A DNA stretch of 64,000 nt. Origin: Rhipidocladum racemiflorum. Lineage: Eukaryota; Streptophyta; Magnoliopsida; Poales; Poaceae. Shown one piece after another: positions 34,801-46,331 of the stretch. The stretch covers positions 806,001 to 870,000 of the forward strand of contig CM070583.1 in the NCBI GenBank assembly GCA_036346355.1. Reading direction: 5' to 3'. The translations under genes and the position numbers were made by a program. The notes under the pieces are model-generated. The model did not search any database and had not been told where the DNA came from. It worked only from the letters and a program-made list of their open reading frames with translations. The stretch's first letter is position 1; each line of letters begins with the position of its first letter.

Positions 34801-37800
34801 CTGGCATTAGATACTGTTCTTTGGCACTTATTGATTTGTAGTTGCCAATGTGATTTATGCATTATTATTAGCTTTGAAATTAATAATACACCTAGTCCTT
34901 GATTTGTGCATTTAAGAGCTGAAAGTTTCCCCCTGTTTTTTTTAATTTGCTGTTGTTACTTTTGAGACATAGAAATTGCAACCATGTTATCCCATGTGCC
35001 TCCTCGGTGATAGGTTTTCCTGAGTTGCCTTTCTTTAATATGATAAGAGAAATGACAAATCTAAAGACCAAGTGTTGCATATTCTAAAAATTATGAATTT
35101 TATATGGCTATATGCCATAGCATTTTACCAATAGTTGTGGCCAGATGAAGTTTATCTAATTTTACCATTAGTGTGTAACAAACCATAGTATTTTCTGATG
35201 CTAAGAAACAAAACATTCCAAAGTAAATTCTTGCTGGAGCTGGTAATGGTTGACATTAATGTAAAGTTAGCATTGTTTTCTGCTGGTTTGATCTTGTTCC
35301 ATTATGTTCTACAATTATTTCAGTTATCATGGTCAATCCATAATTATTTCCAAGGTTCAAAAAAGCGCTAGGCGGTAGGCGGGCGGAGGTCCACTGCCTA
35401 GCGCCTAGCCCGCCTAGGCGCGCCTAGGCGGAAATCGCAAAAGCGGCAAAATATAGTCGAAAATATCAATTTCCACACATAATATAGTCACAAAACATAT
35501 AATATAGTTATAAGATAGAAAAGGCCCAGGGTTTACATGCCACCAGTCCACAACAACAAAGCCCATGTGGCCATGTGCTGCGCCGGCCCACCCACATCCC
35601 CTCAATCCTCAAACCCTGGTCCCTGGCCTCATCCTCTCAATCCATGCTCCTTCAGCCGCCAGGCTCCTAACTATCCCCTCCCCTCCTAGGCGGCGGGCTC
35701 CTGCACGTCTCGGCGACCAGCGCGGCGGGGAGGGAGGAGGCGCGTCTCGGCGACCAGCGTGGCGGGGAGGAGGCGCGTCTCGGCTGCTGGGAGGAGCACC
35801 TCTCAGCGACCAGCGCGGAGGGGAGGAGGCGCAGGGAGCATCGCGGCGAAGAGGAGGCGCGAGGAGCAGCACGACGCCGGGGCGGGACGCGGAGGCGGCT
35901 TCGGCTTCTTTTCTCCTCTCAAGTAACCCTATCTCCCCCCCTCTCTTCCGTTTCCCCCCCTTTTCTTCTCCAACCGACTGCCTAGGCGCCGCCTCCTCCG
36001 CCCAGACGCCGCCTAGCGTCGCCTCTGCCCGCCTGGGCGTCCGCTGAGCGCTGCCTAGGCGTCGGCTCCGCCTAGAGCACGCTTAAGTGCCTAGGCGAGG
36101 CGGAAGCTCACTGCCGACCGCCTAGGCGGCGCTTAATTCCGCTTTTTTGAACCTTGATTATTTCAATTATTATATGTAAACATATAAATAATGTGTATAG
36201 TTATAGATTACATAACCCAGATTGGTATTCAGTCAAAATTCATTATCCTGTGAGAAATGCCAGGGAGCTCAGGTTCTAAAAGCTAGTATAATTTCCCTTT
36301 TTCTGAAAGTATCTCATTTCCAAGGGTGGTAAAATAAGGTGCTCCCAACTTGTGTATGAATTGCACAACAAATATCTTTGCTGCATTGCAGTTTTGAGAC
36401 TCAAATACAGGTAATGTAATGGAGCCCTCCTTTTTCTACTTTGACAGGCACTATTTTATGAAAGATGTGTACTCCTTTATACCTGAACCGGGAAACACAA
36501 AAGCAACTGTTGCAGTTTCTGCCATAGCTAGAGCAATGCAAGAAATGAACAAGGTTGCAATTCTGCGATGTGTCTGGAGGCAAGGCCAAGGGAATGTTGC
36601 TTTTGGTGTATTGACACCAAACATTTCGTCAGTGAATAATGTCGTATGTATTTTATTCACAACTTACACCTGAAGGGTTTGATGGATGATTATGCATATG
36701 TTCAAGCAACTCTTTACTCTACCTTGCAGCCAGATTCCTTTTACTTCAATATACTTCCATTTGCTGAGGACATCAGAGAGTTTCAGTTTCGCTCCTTCAG
36801 CAGCCTGCCATCATCATCTCAGCCTACTGAAGAACAGCAGGAAGCTGCAGATAACCTAGTGAAGATGTTAGACCTTGCACCACCTGGAAGGGAAGAGATT
36901 CTTAGGCCTGATTTCACTCCAAATCCCATGCTGGAGGTATTGTGTTAATCTTCCTATAGAATCTTGCAATTCACCAAAACAAATTTTAGATATTTTCTTA
37001 TATGCCGTATGCTATTTTCCCCCCAACTTGTTTTCGCTTTTTTGTTGGTGTGTGCTATGCTCGGGAAAAAAATTTGCCTGGTAAACAAATCTAGTGGATG
37101 GTTTTGTTCATCCCAAAAAAGTCGTAGTAGGTCTACTGGATCTAAAGTGGAAATGGTTTTCTTGGACTGGTAGTAAGTATGATTGTTGAATTTCAGTTTG
37201 TTCTATATCCATTAGTCATCCAAGAGAAAAGGTGTGATCAACAAGCGAGTAAGAACAACAGTAGGATGACTTTGTGGTACAACAGTGTGCAACTTCAAAA
37301 TGGAGGGTTTTCTGGCTAACAAAATGACTTGGAATTCGTTTTTTTTTAAAACGTAAACATCTCTGGAATGCCATTAGGATCTTGTGCATGGGGGTTGACC
37401 TGTGTTTTGGTGATCATGGAGGTGCAATTAGTGACTCCGGTGGTAATCTGCATGTAATTTTTGCTTTTTGATTCACTTTTAAGCTGTATTATTAGGTTCT
37501 GGATCACTTGACATTTGGTTTACCCCCTTCTTTTTGTATGTGTGTATGTATCTCTTGTTTTGTTGACTAAGTTTCAGTTGCCCCCCTTCAGAGATTCTAC
37601 AATTTCCTTCACCTGAAGTCAAGGCAGCCAGATGCAAATGTCCCACCCCTAGATGGATGTCTAAGGAGGATAACCGAGCCTGATCCTGATGTCATTGATC
37701 AAGCACCATTAATGAAAAATTTAGGCAAAGCATTTGAGCTGAAGGAGAACCCCAAGGTCAAAGATTGACATTTGTGTCATAGACTTAATTCAGTAATGTG

Positions 37801-38590
37801 AGAATCAACTGCAACATTAACTTGTTTGATTGATCACAGAAAAGAAAGGCATGGGCACAGGAGAGATTGACTTATACTGGTGCAGATGATCAACCTAAAT
37901 TGTTAGAAGAGCCTTCTGCAGAGAAGGTTGGGAAGATGGAGGTTTTATATCCTCCAACAGAGAAGGTTGGGAAGATCGGGGATTTAAATCCTGTTCAAGA
38001 TTTTGAAGCCATGCTGACAAGGAGATCTAGCTCAACGTGGGTTCAGAAGGCAATTGAAGAAATGCAGAAGTACACAACTGCTTTGTTAGAAAATTCTCGT
38101 GAGGGGAATGATTACGAAAAGGCGCTCAAGTGTTTTGTTGCTCTACGGAAGGCCTGTATTATCGAACAGGTAATCCTCCCTATGGTTATTTTCGTTTCAG
38201 GGTATGGCAGTGATATGTAGCCAATGCCCTAGTTTTATTGTAAGACCACATAGGTAGTTTAAACATGTTTGCTTAGTTGTATCTCATATGTCGTTTGTGC
38301 TTAGGAACCAAAGGAGTTCAACCGATTTCTGACTAAGCTTTATGAGAGGTTGAGGAAGGTGGGTGATGTTGCAAAGTTCTTTCTACTTCTTTCATCCAAT
38401 AATGTTTCACTTATAAGCAAAGAAGAAGCATCTGACAGGTACTGAAAACTCCTATGAATCCAATGCAGAAAATTCGGTTATTATGATTTTCTTCTTCACT
38501 GTTAATTTTCGCTATCTACATGAATGCAGTGATGTGACGGAAGAGATGGCAAGAAGCTTCTATTTGAAACCCGAGCCATCGTATCAGTAG
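31816..38590 (+). CDS. KU80: Ku80 (ATP-dependent DNA helicase 2 subunit KU80), complete, 12 exons
   Basis: Ku80 pairs with Ku70 to form the ring that binds broken DNA ends in non-homologous end joining and protects telomeres. Coding exons: 31816-31830, 32029-32121, 32246-32297, 33293-33424, 33918-34312, 34488-34774, 36448-36643, 36730-36936, 37592-37756, 37840-38169, 38305-38438, 38530-38590. They sum to 2067 bases in frame, or 688 residues, normal for plant Ku80. Residues 1 to about 240 form the vWA-like N-terminal domain (LLLDVGPSMHG, CLITDAQHPLRD). Exons 6-8 code for the DNA-encircling beta-barrel (PPEQRIKGYHYGPQVVP, VRCVWRQGQG-like RCVWRQGQGN). Exon 10 and later hold the C-terminal region (ARSFYLKPEP at the end). 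Intron 2 uses a GC donor (AAG|GCAAGC). Intron 6 carries a hAT-like insertion that leaves the exons intact. Splice sites are placed by eye with consistent phases. Confidence 0.93.
32362..32915. mobile_element. Possible degraded repeat element in Ku80 intron 3
   Basis: Two TGTTCTAAATAA motifs (near 32368 and 32829), followed by runs of GGCCGTTAA/ACGGTAAA, and a TATTTAAAATTC end near 32905 suggest one or two decayed hAT-like elements. No convincing target duplication is seen, so this is only a pointer. Confidence 0.25.
35351..36156. mobile_element. Non-autonomous hAT-like element in Ku80 intron 6, 806 bp
   Basis: Perfect 17-base terminal inverted repeats CAAGGTTCAAAAAAGCG lie at both ends. A perfect 8-base target duplication, ATTATTTC, lies at 35343-35350 and 36157-36164. 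Both are hallmarks of hAT transposons. Subterminal regions are packed with GCCTAGGCG-type palindromes. The interior (about 35560-35935) is GC-rich, with repeats of the CTCGGCGACCAGCG kind, but codes for no transposase. It lies wholly within the intron. Confidence 0.85.
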
Positions 38591-40384
38591 CCGAAAGCGC
38601 AGTATGATTTTGGGTTCTCAACGCCTGGAAGCCAGGTAAATAGAGAATCAGAAGACATCAAGCTATCCTACTACTTATTGCTAACAGCCTAACACTAGTT
38701 TAGCTTTAGCCCGGCTCATGGTGATGTTCTGAAGCTTGGTTCTGGTATCCGATGTGTTGTGATTTGATAGCTGTGTCATAAGCTATGACGAACAGACTAG
38801 CGGCTGGGCTATTAGTCTTGGAATCCCAGTACGCATCTTAATTCGTAACCTGTTTGGGAAATTAAATGGTATTTAGAAACCCGTTGCGTTGTAGCAACAG
38901 AAGCGGCCCAGCAAAAAGCATCGGTGCCGAGATATCGCCCAGTACTTCTTTATTCAGTGGTAATTTGGCAACAGAGCTGAGCTCGGCGCCAGCAAAACTA
39001 ATTAGACACAACGTGAAATGAAGCCTTGACGTCGTTTGAACCATCCTTTTTTCTGCGACAAGTTCATCAACCGTGATCTGGAATGCCGCCTCGAGGCCCA
39101 TCACAATTTCAACCTACATACAATTCAAAATGGAATCCAACACTGATCACAGACATTATGATTACAAGCATGCAGTACATATTCCTGGTTGGAGAATAGC
39201 AAGATATGGAATTGATTCTTAATTCCACTATGGAAGAAGGATAGCTTTACTATATAACGACTACAAAAGGCGTTCGATTGCGAAAAAATCTGCACAAGAT
39301 GTATTGTTGTTAGCATCAGGCACATGCCTGGAGAGGTGTTGAATAGAAACCATCCAAGCTAATATGTATCCTCCTACATCAAGCAAAGTAGTTGAAAGTA
39401 TTCGGCAAACATTTGCTGGGAAATATTATGACCATTTAACTATGTACTGCTACCCATTGCACTTACCAGTATGAGACCAAAAATCATCCCAATAGACTGG
39501 TCGTACTGCATGCTTTAAGGAATATGAAATCACATTAAACAAAAGTGCTGAAAGATGGGAATTCTAATGTTACCATGGTAGTATATTTTACCATCTGCAC
39601 AGCTTGTGTGATGTGCCAAAGATGGTGGTGTACATTCTTTAATTGCAGGTACAGGGTTTCAAACTTGAATCGCCTTACCCATAAACAATGGAATTTTCTT
39701 CAAAATACCGATCTAACTTCATCTAACAGGCCTGACATTTGAGTGCAGGAAATAATTCATTCTTCGCTCAAAAAAAAAAAAAAAAAAAAAAAACAGAAGG
39801 GAAAAACAATCGTTGGGTGGTTTGAGATCAAGCCAAGCGGACCAGCTGCAATTTTTCACATTTTCTCAGGCTTCGTAAAAATACAAAGACAACAGACCAC
39901 TTCATTGCAGTTCTTCTTGAATCAGAATGCGACTACAGTGCTCGAAGAACAAGGCCTAAGCGATGCATGCGGTGGATAGCACTATGAAAATCTGCAAGCA
40001 GTCAGACATAAAAGGTTGCATTCTTCTATAGCTTGAAGTTAATTCATCTAGAATCATGGGAGTGAACCCCCAGGGATGCTAACATAAAATGGCTATCAAA
40101 TGGCATCATTTTAGTTCTCATAAAAACGGACAGTTTCCCGTTCAAATTGCTGTTTACCGTAAAAGTTTTTGCTATGCTGCCATTGTAAATTTGTGAGCTG
40201 TGACCGGATAAAATAAGTATCTTCTTGATCTCAAACAGTGTAAGGCAATGACATTACTCGGAATTGTATCACGTTATATTTAGTGAGCAAACATTGTATA
40301 TCATGTCAGGAAAATTTCCTAATCCCCTTCACCAACTAAAAATGTAAAATGCAACTCCTGGTGACGGCATGACACATGAAAACG
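38591..40384. other. Ku80 3' flank and intergenic DNA
   Basis: The Ku80 3' UTR probably extends over the first 200-300 bases. A 23-base A run at 39771-39793 could be the tail of a retroposed sequence, but I cannot identify a parent. Otherwise it is AT-rich and featureless apart from the acyl-carrier-protein-like remnant listed separately. Confidence 0.4.
38995..39112 (-). pseudogene. Acyl-carrier-protein-like exon remnant
   Basis: On the minus strand, after an acceptor-like TTGTATGTAG at 39113, the frame reads VEIVMGLEAAFQITVDEL. This closely resembles the conserved helix-2/3 region after the phosphopantetheine serine of plastid acyl carrier proteins (DSLDTVEIVMGLEEEF). Plant ACP genes often have an intron at about this point. 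After VDELVAEK the resemblance fades. No upstream exon with the DSL motif was found on the minus strand nearby. It is probably an isolated decayed exon, although a chance match cannot be excluded. Confidence 0.4.
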
Positions 40385-40639
40385 GAAATAAATTCTGTGG
40401 AGGAGGGGTGCAAACTCTTTCCCGTGCATACCCGACGTTGATTGATGCCACGTGGATAATCTTGCAATCCAACTCACGACATTAAATCGTCATTTAATGC
40501 TCAGAATTGCATCGAAATAAACAAGAGGTGAATTCAAAGTCCTCAATTAATGTAGTATGTTGGATTATCCACGTGGCATCAATCAGCGTCGGGTATGCAC
40601 GGGAAGGAGTTTGCATCCCTCCTTCACAGAATTTATTTC
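40385..40639. mobile_element. Long-inverted-repeat MITE with G-boxes, 255 bp
   Basis: The left arm (40385-40465) and right arm (40560-40639) are near-perfect reverse complements over about 75-80 bases. The arms begin GAAATAAATTCTGTG and contain CATACCCGACG and GCCACGTGGATAATC. Each arm therefore carries a CCACGTGG palindrome. A spacer of about 95 bases separates the arms. No clear target duplication is visible, so the superfamily is unassigned. The transcript would fold into a long hairpin. Confidence 0.75.
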
Positions 40640-42718
40640 ACACAAATGCAAATGGGTTATGTAAAAAAACAATATCATGAAGTATATTGCCTCTAAATTT
40701 TTCTATCCTCACGAACTCCAAAAGAATGGTGAGGTAAAAAAAATAATGCAAGCTAAGTTATGTGAAAAATCTAGCAGATTTATTTACAAAATCTTTACCA
40801 AAGTCTACTTTCCAAATATGTGTTAAAGCATTGGAATGAGACGACTTAGATATTTGTAGAGTTCAGAGGGAGTAAATTTCCTTTAGTGAGTTTTCCTGAA
40901 GTTTCTCACATGAAGGTTTTAATTGAGACAACTAATGCAACACAGCGTGGGAGTGCAATGTATTCTTTTTCTCCATCTCTTTTTTCCCGCTGGATTTTGA
41001 GAGGAGTTTTTAATGAGACATGTGCATTACGCGGTATTCACTCAAGGGAGAGTGTTATGATATGGATAAAATTCTTATCCCTATATGGAAGGACTTTATC
41101 CATTGGTGAACAAATCCAAATTGATCTTCAGTGGTTTTTCTCGTATATACCGAGCATCGTTTTGTACAGAAAAATCAATCTAAAAAAAAGAGAGTTTTTT
41201 CCTTGCATTATGTGCGCTTCTTGTTCGTGTGATTACATTGGCATACTGTTCCTCACACAGTGGTTGAGTGCGGCGTGTAACACTAACACCCAGCCGACCA
41301 AGGATCGAATCCTGGTCGGTGCGCACAAGAACAGGAAATCCCTGATGCGACAAAAAGGGGAATCCTGGTCTTTCCGCGAATCACTTGACTCTTCAGCGCC
41401 CATGATTGCGCCCTTGTTATGCACAATTGTGTCCTCTTCTGCTATGATTAATTGGTAGGAAACTTGTTCTCCTCCATTCATAATGCTATTTCCCAAGTAT
41501 ATGGCATTGTCATCAAGGTGATTATTATGTCAAAAGCACATGTTCTTTCTCAGCCCTGCAGCTTGCACTGGCTACGCATGTCAAGGTTGGAGATGCACTG
41601 GTACAACGGCAGATGATATGCTATTTTTCTATTTATCTGCTCTGTACCAGGAGTGGTATAAGACTTGCTTTCAGTGGTTAAGATGTCTCTAAAGATTTCA
41701 GTGGACCATCTGGACTGGGAGCATCACTGTTAATTTGTCCTTCCATGTTGCCCTTCTAATCAAGTCATTGTGATCGAAAGAATGTACGAATGCCTTTAGA
41801 TGCAAAAGTAGCGGCTTGGCCTCGAGTCAAAAGCGCAGATTCCCTTTGCAGTCCAAACTGTGAAGCATAATGCCTTATTTGCAAAATTTTCATCACACAT
41901 TATGTTACATCTCTAGGGAATGGCTCTTACTCTCTTTTGTCGATTCAATTTTTTTTTCCCCATTGTTGTTCCAATCATGAAAACTGGAATGTGATACCAA
42001 TAGCTCTCTGGCAAAAAAAAACAATGGGATCAATCAATGCTCGGAACAATTACTCATGTCCATACGATGCTCTAACCTTGTGTTTGTCTGAACATTCAGC
42101 AGAGGATAGCAAGAAGAGTGCAGCACACAGAAGGCTGATCAGTTCAAGCCCCCTTGCAATCTGCTCCTTTTGTCAGTTTAATTTCGCTCTGCTCCACGCA
42201 GTAACCAATGGCCAATCAATTGATCATCCATTGAACTGAGCTGGAAGAAACAACACCACCGGTCGGGACGAATCAAAACTAAGCGTCAACAGATTTGACT
42301 GATCGCTCACTCCATTGAGACCAGGATGAACCACTGCGGCGGATCAAGAACAGATGGAGGAGCAAGTCGTACATGCCGGGTGGTGCCGGCGACCAGGCCA
42401 TGGACGGCGGGGAGGAGGGGCCGTAGCGGCGGCGTGGACTCACTTGCCAGCTTCCGCTACGGGGAGAAGCGGCTCCTGCGGCTGTCTGCGTCGAGTCAAA
42501 ATTGTTAGATTACAAATAGGGTTCGTAAAATTGATTGAAATTCGTTGTTTTTATGATTTTCAATTTTACTGAACCGGTTAAAACCGATCGGTAAACCGAT
42601 TAAATATTAAATAAAATTATTGTGTTGAATTATATTAATTTCAAAAAAAGATCGATAATATCTGTGAACCTTGATTGACAGCTCTAATAATCGGACGGTC
42701 GTGGGCATTGCTTGCCTA
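40640..42718. other. Intergenic, no gene recognised
   Basis: Apart from the SINE candidate, no feature is supported. A GC-rich stretch at 42310-42500 has open frames in several phases but no recognisable protein. It may be a decayed exon. Confidence 0.4.
41255..41450 (+). mobile_element. tRNA-derived SINE candidate
   Basis: TGGTTGAGTGC at 41261-41271 resembles a pol III A box. GGATCGAATCC at 41302-41312 resembles a B box, about the tRNA spacing downstream. The B-box segment sits in a T-arm-like stem (CAAGG ... CCTGG). There is no clear A-rich tail or target duplication, so this is tentative. Confidence 0.3.
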
Positions 42719-42726
42719 GGTTGGTC

Positions 42727-43879
42727 CAGGGTTCAAAATTTTGTTTTATGATGAATTCTCGCCACTCACCGAAATCCGAAATTTCGTCGAGATCTCGTTA
42801 TTTCGGACGAAATCCTAAAAAAAAATACAAAAAACAAATTTTGAATTTGGTTTTTAATCTTGGTGGGAAAAACAAATTTTTGGTTGTTTTAACCGAGATC
42901 TTGGTCCATTTAAAACGTCATAAAAAGTGTACAAAATTTGTTAATTTTTTTGTGCATGCTTCTGACATGTTATTAACGTTTTTAGAGATCAAGCTTGAAG
43001 AATTTTTAAAAATTAATATAGTGCAAAGTACTATAAAATGGTATCCCGAAACTAGAAAAAAATAGGAAATTTTTTGAAAGAATCATGAAAGAATTTCTCA
43101 CTCACAAAAGCAATTTGGACCAGGGAGAAATTCATATAGCGCATGTGATATGTAATTTCTTGATCAGTATATCGTATGAATATGTATGTTATTAAAGTAA
43201 CAGGAGTACGTTATGAACTTAGTTCAATGGATTCATTGATAATTACAACTCCTTTCAAGGACACAAGTAAATAATAAAATTGATAATGATTCAAGCAAAA
43301 GCTATTTAGTACAAAATACTTTGACAATATGCATTTGAAGAAACAGAAACATTCATGCAATTTACGCATGTACTACATGTAACAAGCAATCAAAATTGTA
43401 TATATGCCTATGCAAAGCAATCTATTTCAACCAAAGAACAAGATAAACTAATTTTATAACTAAATCCATCTAAAAATTTCACCCAGGCAAGTAAGTTCTT
43501 GAATTATATAATTCAACATTGTTAGGCAATTTATGATATCAAAATCTTCTTGCTCTCAGAATACCAGATACACATTGCTCGTTGTAAAGTTCAAAATAAG
43601 AACTTAGCAATTTTAATTTTATGGTGGATAAAAATCATCAAAAAAATTTCAAATTTTGGTCAGGTATGGAAAACGACGTGAAGAATCCAATCCAGTCAAA
43701 CTCCGGCCAAATTTCGATCAAAAAACTGAGATCTCGGTCAAAATTTTAGGTACTGTAGGTTGTAGCACCTTGAATTTTTTTAGGTTTTTTAATTTCGCCG
43801 AGATTATGAAACTCAAAGGGGTCTGAAATCCAAAATTTCGCCAAAATTTCACGGGATTTCGGCGAGATTTTGAACCTTG
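42727..43879. mobile_element. hAT-like non-autonomous element A, 1.15 kb
   Basis: Begins CAGGGTTCAAAATTTTG and ends GAGATTTTGAACCTTG, imperfect inverted repeats. It is flanked by GGTTGGTC (42719-42726) and AGCTGGTC (43880-43887), matching at six of eight positions. Both arms are built from degenerate AAATTTCGGCGAGAT-type repeats. It is non-coding. The termini resemble those of the element in Ku80 intron 6. Confidence 0.55.
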
Positions 43880-43897
43880 AGCTGGTCCAGGCCGGAC

Positions 43898-44500
43898 CAA
43901 GGTTCAAAATCTCACCGAAATTCGGCGTAATTTTGCAAAATATTAGATATTGGAACCCCCGAGTTTCATAATTCCAGTGAAATTAAGAAAATCCTAAAAA
44001 AAATTGAAAGTGCTACAGTACCCTATAATCTCACCGAGATCTCGGTGAATTTGACTGAAATCTCAGCAAATTTGGCCGAGATTTGACTAAAACTTGATCG
44101 GATTTTAACTGGATTGGATTCTTGGCATCGTTTCCCATGTAGGACAGTTGGTAGATCATAATTCCGGCGAAAATGAAAAAACTCTAAAAAATTCAAAGTG
44201 TGACCATGCGTAAAATCTCGCCGATATCTCGGTGAATCTCGCCGAAATCTCGGCAAATTTGACCGAGATTTGACTAAAACTTGACCGGATTCAAATTTTG
44301 GTTTTTGTATTTCGTTCGGATTTCTTCCGAAATAACAAGATCTCGGTGAAATTTCAGATTTCTGTAGGTGACGAGATTTAATTCGAAAACGAAATTTAAA
44401 ACCCTGAGCCACACTCCAATGGGCTGCTCTACGGTCTTCTTCTCTCCAGTGAGTCAAAAGAAATCCGAAATCTCGACCGAAAACCAAATTTAAAACCCTG
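43898..44500. mobile_element. hAT-like non-autonomous element B with duplicated end, about 600 bp
   Basis: Begins CAAGGTTCAAAATCTC and ends AAATTTAAAACCCTG. Flanks GGCCGGAC (43890-43897) and GGCCAGAC (44501-44508) match at seven of eight positions. A second, internal end (AAATTTAAAACCCTG at 44392-44406) is followed by the same host-like flank. About 75 bases (44386-44462) are thus repeated at 44486-44562. The arms use the same CTCGGTGAAATTTC-type repeats as element A. Confidence 0.55.
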
Positions 44501-44574
44501 GGCCAGACTCCAATGGGCTGGTATATGGTGTTCTCCACTCCAGCGAGTCAAAAGAAAGGACTGTACGCGCATGG

Positions 44575-44945
44575 ATTCAAAAATCGCAGAAAATCAGGAG
44601 TAAATCGCGATTATCGGACATATCGGTGGGGTAAGATATTTAAAATCGCTCGAAAAACCGGTCAAATTCAAAAATTCAAAAAAAATTTATGTGATGTAGA
44701 TATTGCGATAATCGGTGAAAATCGGTGAAACCCTAGAGAAAATCGTTCTAAAAATCGTTTCTTAAGTAACATTGAATTGGCCTGTCAGAATATCGCGATA
44801 ATCAGTGAAAATCGGTGAAAATCGAGAGGAAATTGTGATTATGTTTGGTTTTGTTTTTAAATTTTTGGATTTCGACACCATACGATTTTTTTGCGATTTT
44901 CGACGAAAATCGGTACCGGAGAAGAGAAGAAAATCTTAGCTGAAA
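44575..44945. repeat. AATCGGTGAAA-type degenerate repeats
   Basis: Many imperfect copies of AAATCGGTGAAA and CGCGATTATCGG in both orientations. This is probably another decayed member of the same repeat-rich element group, but no ends can be set. Confidence 0.4.
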
Positions 44946-45183
44946 AGATAAGATGAACCCTGTGTACGCGTCCCAACTCCCGAGTAGAGAGGAAGCTAAC
45001 ACAGCATCCAGCCATCCATCACTTGTTCATCGGGGAGCTCCATCCATTCTCCTCAAACTGTGACGGATAAGGCATGGATCGCGAGGGCTTCTCCTCTCCT
45101 CTCCTCTACTCAATACACTTGGCCATGCTCACCCTATCACTTGCCATTGGCCTCCACAGTCACAAACTACTCTTAGATTCTGC

Positions 45184-45675
45184 GATTTTTTTTTTAAATA
45201 ATACTTTTTTTTAAAAAGAATTACGGTTTTAATACTCGAAAAATTAAAATTGCAAAATTAATATGTACTCGCTAGACCGTACGACAAATACCCTATTTTA
45301 GCCCTATGGTATGGCAAATATACCCTAATTACCCGATTAAAGCCGATTAACCGTCGACTGTTTGGTTAAGGTTATTTTCGTCTTACCATATGACAAAAAT
45401 AGTATTTTCGCCGTACCATATGGCGAAAATACCCTATTTTCGTCAAACCGTATGGCGAAAATAGGGTATTCGTCATACCGCATCTAAAAATAGCCTTGAT
45501 TCCTGGTAGCGCATTAATCATGGATTTAGTGTATCGTCGCCACACGGTTCGGCGAAAATAGGGTATTCGCCGTACAGTCTGGCGATTACATATTAATTTT
45601 GCAATTTTGATTTTTCGAGTATTAAAACCGCAATTCTTTTTAAAAAAAGTATTATTTAAAAAAAGTATTATTTAA
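45184..45675. mobile_element. Foldback element with about 80-bp inverted arms
   Basis: The left arm (45184-45270) and right arm (45586-45675) are reverse complements with few mismatches. They share AAATAATACTTTTTTT, ACGGTTTTAATACTCGAAAA and TTGCAAAATTAATATGTA. The middle repeats CCGTA(C/T)..GGCGAAAATAGGGTATT in alternating orientation. There is no coding capacity. Exact ends and target duplication are obscured by the A/T-rich termini. Confidence 0.65.
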
Positions 45676-46122
45676 AAAAAAAAATTTAGAAACACTCGCT
45701 TCCATGCAATCTCGGACGTTTCGGTTCTTCACAAATCATAAAAACACTAGTAGCAGCAATGCCAGAGTCTCACCAGATATCTAAACAGAAAGCATCCTAA
45801 TTAAACAACACATTCATGGCATAGATTATTAGTTGCCTGGGTTAGATACACCTTACAAGTGTCCGGTACAATATTAATACCCATGGACTTGTGCTGGCGC
45901 ATGGAGTGCAGTGATCACCCACCAGGGCATGACAAGAGTGTGCACTGGTTGCACCAGCCAAAATCATGTCTCCCATGTTCTCCAACCAATCTTAGTTTAT
46001 GCAGCTGTCAAATGTATTAAGCGTGTTCTAGACAATACTATGCTGCTATTCACTTTGCAAATAAGTAGTCTACAAAGCAGGCATGTTCTTGACAATCAGG
46101 TATGCCTGAACAAATTAAGAAT

Positions 46123-46322
46123 GGGTTTTGATAAGTTTCATCCGGATGTTTTTTATAGCAACCATCATCCAAATTTTCGGCCATTGGATTTGCTTTCAGA
46201 TCGATGCACACGCCCCCTGAATTCGAGGTGGGTTAATCCTACGGATGTGTGATTTGATCGTACGGTCCAAAGTTTGGATGATTTTTAGGACAAAAACATC
46301 CGGACGATGCCTATACACTCCC
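46123..46322. mobile_element. Mutator-like MITE, 200 bp
   Basis: A perfect 9-base target duplication, ATTAAGAAT, lies at 46114-46122 and 46323-46331. The termini GGGTTTTGATAAG and CTATACACTCCC are weakly inverted, followed by strongly inverted CATCCGGATGTTTTT-type subterminal sequence. A 9-base duplication is characteristic of Mutator-like elements. The relative at 49424-49634 supports the call. Confidence 0.75.
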
Positions 46323-46331
46323 ATTAAGAAT

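Noticed and set aside
40886..41458. 190-codon plus-strand frame
   Set aside because: No recognisable domain. It overlaps the tRNA-like SINE candidate and ordinary intergenic sequence.
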